Positions 53,335-60,878 of a stretch of DNA of 64,000 nt are shown here, piece after piece; the first letter of the stretch is position 1, and every line of letters begins with the position of its first letter. The DNA is from Rhodospirillales bacterium. Its GTDB lineage: Bacteria; Pseudomonadota; Alphaproteobacteria; Rhodospirillales; Shumkoniaceae. Below the pieces are notes generated by a model. The model saw nothing but the letters and a program-made list of their open reading frames with translations, was not told where the DNA came from and did not search any database. Where the stretch lies: positions 62,001-126,000 of the forward strand of contig JAHDSF010000007.1 of NCBI GenBank assembly GCA_018432935.1, written 5' to 3'. The translations under genes were made by a program, and so were the position numbers.

Positions 53335-53924
53335 TGGGACGCCGCCCGGTCCATGAAGCGGTGTTGAAGGTGCCTTTAAGGGGGCACCAGCACTTCTGGA
53401 ACGCGATGCGGGAACGCCGCACGTTCACGATCGCCGAGATCGACGGCGCCGGCAACGCCCGCACCGACACGGTCCGCGACTACGTCAAGCGGCTGGCGCG
53501 GGCCGGCATCCTCAGGCCCGCCGGCTCCGGGGCCATGGGCGCCGTGATCTACCGCATCGCCAACGACCCGGGCCCGGAGGCCCCTTCGGTGCGCCGCGAC
53601 GGTAGCATCGCGCCCCGACCCGGCGTCGGCAACGAGCAGATGTGGCGCTCGATGAAGATGCTGGGGACCTTCTCGTACCGCGATCTCGCCCTCGCCGCCT
53701 CGACCGACGAGGTCAAAGTGAAGCCGGCGACCGCCCAGGCGTTCGTCAAGCACTTGGCGCGGGCCAGCTATCTGGCGGTGGTCGTTCCGGCGGTGGCGGG
53801 CAAGAACATCGCCGTCTACCGCCTGATCCGCAACACCGGGCCCCTGGCGCCGATGATCCAACGCACCGACTGGGTGTGGGACCCGAACCTGCAGCAGGTC
53901 ATGGGACAGGAGACGAAAGGATGA
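53334..53924 (+). CDS. Phage protein with two winged-HTH-like modules
   Basis: A 196-residue protein with two repeated modules: FWNAMRERRTFTIAEIDGAGNARTDTVRDYVKRLARAGIL with IYRIANDPGPEAP, and MWRSMKMLGTFSYRDLALAAS ... TAQAFVKHLARASYLAVV with VYRLIRNTGPLAP. The repeat suggests a DNA-binding tandem. It directly follows muB with a one-base overlap. Family known in Mu-like phages but unnamed. Confidence 0.75.
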   Translation: MGRRPVHEAVLKVPLRGHQHFWNAMRERRTFTIAEIDGAGNARTDTVRDYVKRLARAGILRPAGSGAMGAVIYRIANDPGPEAPSVRRDGSIAPRPGVGNEQMWRSMKMLGTFSYRDLALAASTDEVKVKPATAQAFVKHLARASYLAVVVPAVAGKNIAVYRLIRNTGPLAPMIQRTDWVWDPNLQQVMGQETKG

Positions 53925-54307
53925 CGCAGGACCGCACCTCCGCCGTTACGGTCGCCGAGGCCGCCTGGGGGCTGGACGCCCCGGACTGGATCATGGCGCT
54001 GGCCGAGGCCTGCGACCGCCTGGGCTCCCAGCGCGCCGCCGCCGACGCCCTCGGCTACTCGCCGGCCGTGGTCAACCAGGTGCTGCGCAACACCTATCGC
54101 GGCGACATGCGCAAGGTCGAGGACAAGGTGCGCGGCGCCTTCCTCGGTGAGACGGTCGCCTGCCCGGTGCTCGGCGCGCTCACCAAGGACCGTTGCCGCG
54201 AGAACCAGGCGCTGCCGTTCGCGGCCACCAACAGCGTTCGGGTGCGTCTCTGGCGCGCCTGCCGCGGCGGCTGCCCCCATGCCAAGGGAGGCGAGCATGC
54301 TGAGTGA
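53921..54307 (+). CDS. Phage HTH protein
   Basis: A 128-residue protein. The segment CDRLGSQRAAADALGYSPAVVNQVLRNTYRGDM is an XRE-like helix-turn-helix, followed by a short domain with three cysteines near ACPVLG, RCREN and RGGCPHA. Likely a regulator of early transcription. GAAAGG lies before the ATG, which overlaps the previous stop. Confidence 0.75.
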   Translation: MTQDRTSAVTVAEAAWGLDAPDWIMALAEACDRLGSQRAAADALGYSPAVVNQVLRNTYRGDMRKVEDKVRGAFLGETVACPVLGALTKDRCRENQALPFAATNSVRVRLWRACRGGCPHAKGGEHAE

Positions 54308-54569
54308 GAACCTGCAGGCGCTGGTCGCAAGGCTGAAGCCCTACCGCGAGGGCGGCATCGAGATCTCGAGCAAGGGCGTCGAGCTGTTCGTCGCTCTCCT
54401 CGAGGCGGCGGTGGAGGACGCGGAGGCGCTCGAGGCCTCCGTCGTCCCGCCCGTTCCCCGCCTGGACGAGCTGCCGCCGAACGTCATCCGCATTGCGCAG
54501 GTGCTGAACCGCCAGGGCGTGCGCCTCGGCGCCGGCCCGCGGGACGGCGGCGGCGGGAGGGCGGCGTGA
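54297..54569 (+). CDS. Hypothetical phage protein
   Basis: A 90-residue helical protein (LQALVARLKPYREGGIEISSKGVELFVALLEAAVEDAEAL) with a Gly-rich end. AAGGGAGG is seven bases before the ATG, and both ends overlap neighbours. No family recognised. Confidence 0.65.
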   Translation: MLSENLQALVARLKPYREGGIEISSKGVELFVALLEAAVEDAEALEASVVPPVPRLDELPPNVIRIAQVLNRQGVRLGAGPRDGGGGRAA

Positions 54570-54843
54570 CCGAGGCGCTGCACGTCCCGGAGACCTCGCA
54601 CGCGATCGCGGTGGAGCACGCGCTCTGGATGGCCGAGACGGGGTTCTCCCCGCGCCAGGCGATCGCGGCCGTCGGGATCTCCTGGTCGTCGCGGCACACG
54701 ACCTGGGACGCCGCTGGGTCCTGGTCGAGGCGCCGATCGCCGCGCTCGCCACCCTCGGCTACGTCCTCATCATCGTCGCCATGGCCGCCGTCGTCGCGGC
54801 CGGCGACCTCTTCGCCAAGCACAAGGAATCCGACCATGCGTAA
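54566..54843 (+). CDS. Small phage gene, probably with a frameshift
   Basis: From ATG 54566 the frame reads MTEALHVPETSHAIAVEHAL and FSPRQAIAAVGISW sensibly for about 40 residues, then turns into Ser/Arg/Pro-rich sequence and runs in frame into gam. From about 54660 the -1-shifted frame ending at TAA 54841-54843 is well formed (DLGRRWVLVEAP, then the membrane helix LATLGYVLIIVAMAAVVAAG, then FAKHKESDHA) but has no start codon. The simplest reading is one gene with a frameshift, natural or in the sequence data. Two separate genes cannot be excluded. Confidence 0.4.
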
Positions 54844-55408
54844 ACCCGTCCGCATCAAGGCCCGCGCCCAGGAAGTGCCGCAGACCCGCGAGGAGGCCGA
54901 CCGCCTGCTGGGCGAGATCGGCGCGCTCTCGCGCGAGATCGAGCGCGTCGAGGCCGACCTCACCGACCAGGTCGCGCGGCTGATGGATCAGGCGAAGGCC
55001 GCCTCCTCCCCGCTGGGCGAGGCGCTGAAGTCGAAGTTCGCCGCGCTCACCGCCTGGGCCGAGGCCCACAAGGGCGAGCTCCTGGACGGCAAGCGCCGCT
55101 CGGTCGGCATGACCCACGGGACGATCGGCTGGCGGATGGGCACCCCGGCGGTCAAGGTCGCGCGCGGCCAGGAAGAGACGCTGGTGAAAACGCTCCTGCG
55201 CCTCGACCTCGGCCGCTTCCTGCGCACCGCCGTCACCCTCGACAAGGAGGCGATCCTCAAGGACCCGGCCGCCGTCGAGGGCATCGTCGGCCTGACGGTC
55301 GAGCAGAAGGAAACCTTCTTCGCCAAGCCGCTCGACGTCGAGCTCGAGCAGCAGGCGACGGTTCTCAAGATCACCGGCCGCGAGGTCCAGGCGGCCGACG
55401 CCGCCTGA
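54836..55408 (+). CDS. gam: Mu Gam-like host-nuclease inhibitor
   Basis: A 190-residue Gam protein: N-terminal coiled coil (EEADRLLGEIGALSREIERVEADLTDQVARL), the KSKFAALTAWAEAHKGELL helix, the strand pair GTIGWRMGTPAVKVARGQEET and FLRTAVTLDKEAILKDPAAVEGI. Gam dimers coat double-strand ends and block RecBCD-type exonuclease; the family is related to Ku. ATG 54836 overlaps the preceding stop region. Confidence 0.88.
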   Translation: MRKPVRIKARAQEVPQTREEADRLLGEIGALSREIERVEADLTDQVARLMDQAKAASSPLGEALKSKFAALTAWAEAHKGELLDGKRRSVGMTHGTIGWRMGTPAVKVARGQEETLVKTLLRLDLGRFLRTAVTLDKEAILKDPAAVEGIVGLTVEQKETFFAKPLDVELEQQATVLKITGREVQAADAA

Positions 55409-55419
55409 CGGGGGGCACC

Positions 55420-55623
55420 ATGAAGAAAGAACAGGGACCACAGAGGCCACAGAGGGGGCACCGAGGGCACGGAGATGGTGCCTTGGCCGGTGACCTGAGG
55501 GACGAGATGACCGGCCTCGTGATGCTCGAACTTGAGCGGATGGTCCGGGACGGTCTGCTCGAGCAGACCGGACCCGACACTTTCCGATGGACGGAAAAGG
55601 GCCGGAAGGACTCAGGATCATGA
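55420..55623 (+). CDS. Small phage protein starting in a CACAGAGG-type repeat
   Basis: A 67-residue frame. The first 20 residues come from a low-complexity run of GGACCACAGAGGCCACAGAGG type; the rest (MTGLVMLELERMVRDGLLEQTGPDTFRWTEKG) looks like half of a winged helix. An internal ATG at 55507 could be the true start. GGGGGG precedes the ATG at 55420. Confidence 0.5.
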   Translation: MKKEQGPQRPQRGHRGHGDGALAGDLRDEMTGLVMLELERMVRDGLLEQTGPDTFRWTEKGRKDSGS

Positions 55624-55817
55624 CCACCCCTCCGATCACCCGCGCCGACCGCCTCGACCTGATCTTTTGCGCGCACCACCGGGCCTCGCAGATGCGGGAC
55701 AGCACCGTCGCCTACTGCGAGGGCTTGAAGCATCTGCGCCTGCTGGTCGAGGAGGCGCTGAAGGCCGAGGAGGCCGCCGCGGCGAAGGCCGCCGCCGAAG
55801 GGGGAGGAATGTCGTGA
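55620..55817 (+). CDS. Hypothetical phage protein
   Basis: A 65-residue helical protein (ITRADRLDLIFCAHHRASQMRDSTVAYCEGLKHL) with an Ala/Glu-rich end. Start and stop both overlap neighbours by four or three bases, supporting coding in the early operon. No family recognised. Confidence 0.6.
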   Translation: MTTPPITRADRLDLIFCAHHRASQMRDSTVAYCEGLKHLRLLVEEALKAEEAAAAKAAAEGGGMS

Positions 55818-56062
55818 TGCGCCTGCTCGCCCAAGAGAACCCGCGCGCGATCCTGCTGGGGGTCGTGGTGGTCGAGATCCTGACCCCCGGCATCCCCGTC
55901 GTCCGGGTCGCCCGCAAGGGCCGCGAGTCCTGGCTGATCCAGGGCGAGGCCGGCTGGCTGCCGCTGACGCCCGCCGACCGCCGGGCCATGGACGCCGACG
56001 GCGACTGGCCGGCGGCAACCGACATCATCGGGGCCGCGTGCCCCGAGCTGATGGGGGCGTGA
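55817..56062 (+). CDS. Hypothetical phage protein
   Basis: An 81-residue mostly beta protein (AILLGVVVVEILTPGIPVVRVARKGRESWLIQGEAGWLPLT). The ATG shares a base with the previous stop. Function unknown. Confidence 0.6.
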   Translation: MRLLAQENPRAILLGVVVVEILTPGIPVVRVARKGRESWLIQGEAGWLPLTPADRRAMDADGDWPAATDIIGAACPELMGA

Positions 56063-56063
56063 G

Positions 56064-56573
56064 ATGGCGCACCCGTTCCACCTTCCCCCGAAGGCGTTGT
56101 CCGTGCGCCAGCCGTGGGCCTGGGCGATCGTGGCGGGCCTCAAGGATATCGAGAACCGCTCGCGCTTCGCCGTTTCGAAGGGCGGCCTCGATCCGCGCCG
56201 GGTCTGCATTCACGCCAGCAAGGGCATGACGCGCGACGAGTATGAGGGGGCGCGGGAGTTCATGGCTTATCTCGGGGTCGAGTGCCCGCGGCCCGACGAG
56301 CTGGTCCGCGGCGCCATCATCGGCGCCGTCACGGTTGAGGCCGTCGTCAAGGAAAGCCCCAGCCCCTGGTTCATCCAGGGCCAGCGCGGCCTCGTCCTGT
56401 CGGCCGCCGAGGCGGTCGAGCCGATCCCGGCCGCGGGCGCACTGGGCTATTTCGACTGGCAGCCTGGCGGTGCGGTCGAGCCGCCCCTGCCGTGGATGCT
56501 GGCCTGCCCCGGAACGCGCCGCGTGTCCTCGGCGCCGATGCCCCTCTTCAAGAACGGAGGTGGGGATGCCTGA
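56064..56573 (+). CDS. ASCH/PUA-like domain protein
   Basis: A 169-residue ASCH-type protein: KALSVRQPWAWAIVAGLKDIENRS, VCIHASKGM and GAIIGAVTVEAVV are family landmarks. The PUA-like ASCH fold binds RNA or modified nucleosides, and some members are nucleases or hydrolyse N4-acetylcytidine. Its place near an adenine methyltransferase may be meaningful. GTGAG precedes the ATG. Confidence 0.82.
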   Translation: MAHPFHLPPKALSVRQPWAWAIVAGLKDIENRSRFAVSKGGLDPRRVCIHASKGMTRDEYEGAREFMAYLGVECPRPDELVRGAIIGAVTVEAVVKESPSPWFIQGQRGLVLSAAEAVEPIPAAGALGYFDWQPGGAVEPPLPWMLACPGTRRVSSAPMPLFKNGGGDA

Positions 56574-56679
56574 GCGTGAATGGCTTCTCTGGCTCGTCAC
56601 TGGGTGGCGCTGGTGCGTCCTCCTGCCGGCCGTCGCCATCCTCTGCTTCATGGCCGGCTTCGCGATCGGGAGGCTCTGA
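56566..56679 (+). CDS. Single-span mini membrane protein
   Basis: A 37-residue protein, one membrane helix (CVLLPAVAILCFMAGFAIG) after a Trp-rich start. GGAGG precedes the ATG by six bases, and the stop overlaps the next start. First of three tiny membrane genes. Confidence 0.55.
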   Translation: MPEREWLLWLVTGWRWCVLLPAVAILCFMAGFAIGRL

Positions 56680-56765
56680 TGACCGCCTTCGAGACGCTGC
56701 TGTTCTTCGCCGCCGTGTCGGCCCTCGCGCTCATCGCGGCGGCGCCTTTGTTCGTGGCGGGGTGA
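56679..56765 (+). CDS. Single-span mini membrane protein
   Basis: A 28-residue peptide that is almost one membrane helix (LLFFAAVSALALIAAAPLFVA). GGGAGG lies upstream and ATGA overlap couples it to its neighbour. Coding is supported mainly by this arrangement. Confidence 0.45.
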   Translation: MTAFETLLFFAAVSALALIAAAPLFVAG

Positions 56766-56769
56766 GGTC

Positions 56770-57048
56770 ATGACCCCCGCCGCGGCCGTCATCCTGGACC
56801 TGCGCTGCGCGCTGGCGCCCGAGCTGTCCCGCCGGGTCCGCTCGCCGCGCCAGCAGCGGATCCGGGCGGCGCTGGCCAGGCTGACCGTGCTGGCGCTGGC
56901 GCCGGGGGGCCTGCGGCCCGACGGCGCCCCCGACCCGGCGGCGATCGTCCAGGCCTACGTCGAGGCCGGCGGCGACTGGATCGACCTGGTCGCCGCCATC
57001 AACACCGCCGCCGAGCGCGGCGAGCACCAGGCAAGGAGGGTTTCGTGA
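56770..57048 (+). CDS. Hypothetical phage protein
   Basis: A 92-residue protein beginning MTPAAAVILDLRCALAPELSRRV, with the basic segment RSPRQQRIRAALARL and a helical acidic end (DWIDLVAAINTAAERG). No recognised family. The stop overlaps a GTG start. Confidence 0.6.
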   Translation: MTPAAAVILDLRCALAPELSRRVRSPRQQRIRAALARLTVLALAPGGLRPDGAPDPAAIVQAYVEAGGDWIDLVAAINTAAERGEHQARRVS

Positions 57049-57137
57049 CCGAGAAGCAGGCCGCCGAGCTGATCCAGACGCTGCGCTGGATCCTCTTCAC
57101 CCTGGCCTTCATCGCCGGGTCGATACTCGTTCACTGA
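57045..57137 (+). CDS. Single-span mini membrane protein
   Basis: A 30-residue protein from a GTG that overlaps the previous stop (GTGA), after AAGGAGGG. It has a short polar start and one membrane helix (WILFTLAFIAGSILV). Confidence 0.5.
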   Translation: MTEKQAAELIQTLRWILFTLAFIAGSILVH

Positions 57138-57148
57138 GGGAGGCGACG

Positions 57149-57472
57149 ATGCAAAGTGATCGCTTCGCACACCCAGACCAGGACGGGTTCTTCCCGTGGG
57201 ACAGCGGCGACGTGTGGGTTTTCGACGGGGACCGGTACGTGCTCCGCGCCTACAACGGCAAGGAGATCCTGGCCACCGCAGTCGTCGAGGACTCCGCGTC
57301 GTTCTGGCTCGCCGACGATCCGGCAACGGCGGTCGACGATCTCCCCGAGTTCGGGGACTACCGCTTCGGCATCAAGCCCGCCCGGCCGACCGACCGCATC
57401 ACGGTCCTGGTCCGCCTGACGGGCGAAACGATGGCCGCCGACCTGGCCGCGCTCGACGCGGCCTTCGCCTAG
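57149..57472 (+). CDS. Hypothetical phage protein
   Basis: A 107-residue acidic, beta-rich protein (GDVWVFDGDRYVLRAYNGKEILATAVVEDS, then YRFGIKPARPTDRITVLVRLTGET). GGGAGG precedes the ATG at 57149. Function unknown; composition is normal for coding. Confidence 0.65.
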   Translation: MQSDRFAHPDQDGFFPWDSGDVWVFDGDRYVLRAYNGKEILATAVVEDSASFWLADDPATAVDDLPEFGDYRFGIKPARPTDRITVLVRLTGETMAADLAALDAAFA

Positions 57473-57582
57473 CGGTGAGGAACAGGAGGCCGGCAATGCA
57501 GGAGCAGAGGGCAGCCACAAGCCGGTGGCCAAGACCGGTCGGCGGGGAGCATCGCCCCGCATCGCGAATTAAGGAGGGGACT

Positions 57583-58392
57583 ATGGAATTGGCGATCGAG
57601 AAGCTCGGCAAGAAGCCGCAGTTCAAGTGGCTGCGGATCGAGCTGCTGCAGGTCGACGGCCGCTACCAGCGGGAGATCAAGCAGGACGGCGTCACCCTCA
57701 TCAACCGCATCGTGCGCGACTTCAAGTGGGCGCGCTTTGGCGCCCTGCTGGTGGCGGGGCCCGACCGCATCGGCGACTATGCGGTGATCGACGGTCAGCA
57801 CCGCCTCGAGGCGGCCCGGCGCCATCCGCAGATCAGCGAGGTGCCGTGCCTGGTGGTCGACGCCGGCGACGTGCCCAGCCAGGCCCGCACCTTCAAGGGC
57901 GTCAACAAGGACCGCAGGGGCGTCACCCGGATCAACGTCTTCTGGGCGGACGTCGCGGCCGGCGAGGAATCGGCCGTCCGCGTGCGCGCCGTCTGCGAGG
58001 AATGCGGCTGCTTCGTCAGCCGCGCAGGGACCGGGCGGCAAAAGCCCCTGCACACGGTCGCCGTCTCGGCGATCGAGCAGTGCCTGGCGCTGGACGAGGG
58101 CGCCTTGCGGGCCGCCCTGACCACGCTGGTCGAGGCCCAGGGCGAGGCGGAGAACGCCTTCCGCTCGGCCACCATCAAGGCGCTGACTCGGATGTACGCG
58201 CTGCTCCCGGATCTCGACCGCAAGCGACTGGTGCGCATCCTGGCCGAGATGGACCTGGACGACGAGATCGAACGCGCCCGCACCTTCCGCGACACCATGG
58301 GCGGCGCCGTCGAGACTGCCCTGCAGGCGATCCTGACCAGGGCCTACAACAGGAACCTGCGGATGGGCCAGATCCCGGAGCCGGTGCGATGA
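57583..58392 (+). CDS. ParB/Srx-fold protein with DGQHR motif
   Basis: A 269-residue protein whose N-terminal domain has VDGRYQREI and AVIDGQHRLEAARR (DGQHR at residues 70-74), the signature of ParB/DGQHR-type nucleotide-binding domains. The rest, with TFKGVNKDRRGVTRINVFWADV and a cysteine pair CEECGC, is a helical region with possible zinc site. An in-frame ATG at 57496, also with AGGAGG, would add 29 residues. It overlaps the methyltransferase start, suggesting joint action. Confidence 0.82.
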   Translation: MELAIEKLGKKPQFKWLRIELLQVDGRYQREIKQDGVTLINRIVRDFKWARFGALLVAGPDRIGDYAVIDGQHRLEAARRHPQISEVPCLVVDAGDVPSQARTFKGVNKDRRGVTRINVFWADVAAGEESAVRVRAVCEECGCFVSRAGTGRQKPLHTVAVSAIEQCLALDEGALRAALTTLVEAQGEAENAFRSATIKALTRMYALLPDLDRKRLVRILAEMDLDDEIERARTFRDTMGGAVETALQAILTRAYNRNLRMGQIPEPVR

Positions 58393-59000
58393 CCCAGGCC
58401 ACCTATTTCGCGCATCCGGAAGGTGGCGGCATGACTTGGTGCTTCGGCGATCTCACCCCGATGAAGTACGGCGCGATCCTCGCCGATCCGCCGTGGCGCT
58501 ACGACCTGCGCTCGGAGGCCGGCGAGGCGAAGTCACCGCAGGCGCACTACGCCTGCATGACGATCCCGCAGATCGCCGCGCTGCCCGTGCACCAGCTGGC
58601 GGGCTCGGACTGCGTGTTATGGATGTGGGCGACGGCGCCGATGGTGCCGCAGGCCCTTTCCGTCATGGCCGCCTGGGGCTTCCGGTTTGTCACCATGGGC
58701 ACCTGGGCGAAGCAGTCGAAGACCGGGCGCGCTTGGGCGTTCGGCACCGGCTACGTGTTCCGGTCGGCCGCCGAGTTCTACCTGATCGGTGCGATCGGCC
58801 GGCCCGAATACGCCTCTCGCCGGGAGCGCAACCTGATCGTGGCACCCTTGCGCGAGCACTCGCGGAAGCCCGACGAGGCCTATGAGATGCTCGAGCGCCT
58901 GTGCCCTTCCGCCTGGCGCTGCGAGCTGTTCGCCCGCCAGCGCCGGCCCGGCTGGGACGCGTGGGGCAACCAGGTCGAGAAGTACGAGGTGGCGGCATGA
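58389..59000 (+). CDS. MT-A70 family DNA N6-adenine methyltransferase
   Basis: A 203-residue methyltransferase: catalytic DPPW at residues 33-36 (GAILADPPWRY), CVLWMWATAPMVPQAL and the EFYLIGAIGRPEYASRRERN and HSRKPDEAYEMLERLCP motifs, all typical for MT-A70 enzymes. It would methylate phage or host DNA and may protect against restriction. No matching nuclease is beside it. ATGA overlap with the ParB-like gene. Confidence 0.92.
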   Translation: MTQATYFAHPEGGGMTWCFGDLTPMKYGAILADPPWRYDLRSEAGEAKSPQAHYACMTIPQIAALPVHQLAGSDCVLWMWATAPMVPQALSVMAAWGFRFVTMGTWAKQSKTGRAWAFGTGYVFRSAAEFYLIGAIGRPEYASRRERNLIVAPLREHSRKPDEAYEMLERLCPSAWRCELFARQRRPGWDAWGNQVEKYEVAA

Positions 59001-59257
59001 AGAGCGAGCAGGAAATGACGGCGGCCCTGATGGAGTTCGCCAGGACCGGGGACCGGATCACCCTGGACCTCGCGCCCTACGAGGCCTTCGTCGTCATGAG
59101 CCAGATGCAGCTCGCCCTGCGCCACCCCGCCAACGACGGTGCCGGAAGGCTGGTGGCCACCGACATCATCGGCCGCCTGATCGATGAGATCGCGCCCGAG
59201 GCCGGGCCTCTTCGCGACCTCTGCGACGCCGGCTTCGACCCGTCCAAGGACAGCTGA
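58997..59257 (+). CDS. Hypothetical phage protein
   Basis: An 86-residue helical protein (EQEMTAALMEFARTGDRITLDLAPYEAFVVMSQMQLALRHP). ATGA overlap with the methyltransferase stop; GGTGG upstream. Function unknown. Confidence 0.62.
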   Translation: MKSEQEMTAALMEFARTGDRITLDLAPYEAFVVMSQMQLALRHPANDGAGRLVATDIIGRLIDEIAPEAGPLRDLCDAGFDPSKDS

Positions 59258-59259
59258 TC

Positions 59260-59970
59260 ATGACCGCCCCCGCCCGCAAGCCCATCGATGGCCGGCGCCG
59301 GCAGCTTTACGGCAAGATCCATATCGCCCGCAAGGCGCTGGCGCTGGACGATGACACGTACCGCGACATCCTGCGCGCCCGCTACGGCAAGGAGTCCAGC
59401 ACCCGGCTTTCGCCCGCCCAGCTCGTCGACCTGGTCGAGCATTTCAAGAGCCTGGGGTTCAAGCCGGCGCGGAAAGCCCCCGCGCGGGCGGGGACGCGGA
59501 AGCTGGCGGACCACGAGGTGGCCAAGAAGATCCGGGCGTTGTGGGTCTCTCTCTACCATCTCGGGCTGCTTCAAGAGCCCTCCGAGAGCGCCCTCGGATC
59601 CTTCGTGAAGCGGCAGACCGGGGTCGACGATCTGCACTGGCTGCGGCCCGCCCAGGCCCGCTCGGTGATCGAGGCGCTGAAGGGTTGGGCGACGCGCGAG
59701 GCCGGCGTCGACTGGTCGCCGTACCCGTTCCTGGAAGGGCCCCATTACGCGCCGCGGCTCCGCGTGCTCGAGGCGCAGTGGCGCCTGCTCCACAGGCTGG
59801 GCCAGGTCGAGCGCATGGACGTCTTCGCCCTGCACGCCTGGGTAACCACCCACTACGGCCACGGCACCAGGATCTCGATCCACAACCTCTCCGACGCCGA
59901 CGCCGACGCGGCGATCGCCGAGCTGGGGGAATGGATCAGGCGGACGAAGACGCCGAAGGGGTGCGGATGA
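59260..59970 (+). CDS. gemA: Phage regulatory protein GemA (DUF1018)
   Basis: A 236-residue GemA/gp16-like protein. Landmarks are LYGKIHIARKALALDDDTYRDILRARYGKESS, LVDLVEHFKSLGFKP and a C-terminal DLHWLRPAQARSVIEALKGWATR. GemA-type proteins alter host gene expression and DNA topology during Mu lytic growth. As in Mu, the next gene is a Mor-like regulator; stop and start overlap. Confidence 0.9.
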   Translation: MTAPARKPIDGRRRQLYGKIHIARKALALDDDTYRDILRARYGKESSTRLSPAQLVDLVEHFKSLGFKPARKAPARAGTRKLADHEVAKKIRALWVSLYHLGLLQEPSESALGSFVKRQTGVDDLHWLRPAQARSVIEALKGWATREAGVDWSPYPFLEGPHYAPRLRVLEAQWRLLHRLGQVERMDVFALHAWVTTHYGHGTRISIHNLSDADADAAIAELGEWIRRTKTPKGCG

Positions 59971-60380
59971 ACTCCGAGGTCGAAGAGAAGATCTGGCTGC
60001 CGCACCTGCTCTTCGACCTGGCGGAGGCGTTCGGGCTGGCGGTCGCGCTGCGGTTCGCAAGCGCCTACGGCGGCCGCCGCCTGTCGGTGCCGAAAGAGGT
60101 CCACGACGAGCATCCGATCGCCAGGGATTTCGGGGTCCCGGTTCTGGCCTGGCTGGTGGCAAGGGGTCCCGGCGAGCGTATCCTCGTGCCGCTCGGCCCG
60201 CAGTCGTCGTACACTCATCGGATAGGCGAGATCCGGCGGCTGTTGCGCGAAGGCGAAGATCCTGCCACCATTACGCGGGCCGTCGGCTGCCATGTGCGCT
60301 CGGTGTACTACCATCGCCGGGCGCTGCGCGACCAACGTCCGGTCGACGATCGCCAAGGGACCCTGGACCTGGAAAAATGA
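59967..60380 (+). CDS. Mor-like middle/late transcription regulator
   Basis: A 137-residue protein directly after gemA, where Mu has mor. A dimerisation-like N-terminus is followed by the strand GERILVPLGPQ and an HTH (IGEIRRLLREGEDPATITRAVGCHVRSVYYHRRA), the layout of Mor/C activators. Sequence match to Mor is moderate, so the call rests partly on position. Confidence 0.7.
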   Translation: MNSEVEEKIWLPHLLFDLAEAFGLAVALRFASAYGGRRLSVPKEVHDEHPIARDFGVPVLAWLVARGPGERILVPLGPQSSYTHRIGEIRRLLREGEDPATITRAVGCHVRSVYYHRRALRDQRPVDDRQGTLDLEK

Positions 60381-60790
60381 ACTATCGGACAGAACGCAGC
60401 TCTGCGCTGATCAGGGAAATCTTCGACGGTAATCACCTGGCCAGGACCGCCGAAGCCCTCGGCATCACCGAGAAGTCCGTCGAGTGCATGCTCCGCCGAG
60501 GAGAGCCGCAGACACTGTTCCTGTTCCGGCTGCTGCGTGATGCCAAGGTTTCCGGCACCTTGGACCAGGCGCTTCGCGCCATGGCGGAGGAAAAGACCCA
60601 ACAGGAGAAGCGCCAACCCCTGAGCCGCCGCTCCATCGAGCGGGATGAAGAATTCTTGCGCCTGGTTGACGACGAAGGTCTGACCATGGCCGAGGTCGCA
60701 CGGCGGCATGAGCTTTCGACTTCTCGCGTGCGGGAGATCGTCGCCAGGGCCCGACGCAATCGGCGCACCCCGCCCGTTCAGGTTGGGTGA
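60377..60790 (+). CDS. Phage HTH protein with sigma-region-4-like end
   Basis: A 137-residue protein with an N-terminal HTH (LIREIFDGNHLARTAEALGITEKSVECML) and a C-terminal HTH resembling sigma factor region 4 (LRLVDDEGLTMAEVARRHELSTSRVREIVARARR). It may act as a late-gene activator. ATGA overlap with the Mor-like gene; last gene of the early/middle operon. Confidence 0.72.
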   Translation: MNYRTERSSALIREIFDGNHLARTAEALGITEKSVECMLRRGEPQTLFLFRLLRDAKVSGTLDQALRAMAEEKTQQEKRQPLSRRSIERDEEFLRLVDDEGLTMAEVARRHELSTSRVREIVARARRNRRTPPVQVG

Positions 60791-60843
60791 TACCCTTCAA
60801 CCGGTCTCCGCCGGCTTCCGCACCGTAGCCTGAACCCCTGATA

Positions 60844-60863
60844 CGCGGGCCTGATGACCCGCG
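60844..60863. promoter_or_regulatory. CGCGGG/CCCGCG inverted repeat before the lysis genes
   Basis: CGCGGG and CCCGCG are separated by eight bases in the 88-base gap between the early/middle operon and the lysozyme gene. It could be an activator site for the late promoter or a weak terminator; no T-run follows. Confidence 0.35.
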
Positions 60864-60878
60864 ATTTCGGGGGCGCCG

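Noticed and set aside
55427..55490. Short repeats as a possible CRISPR remnant
   Set aside because: The units are about nine bases, imperfect and without spacers; there are no cas genes.
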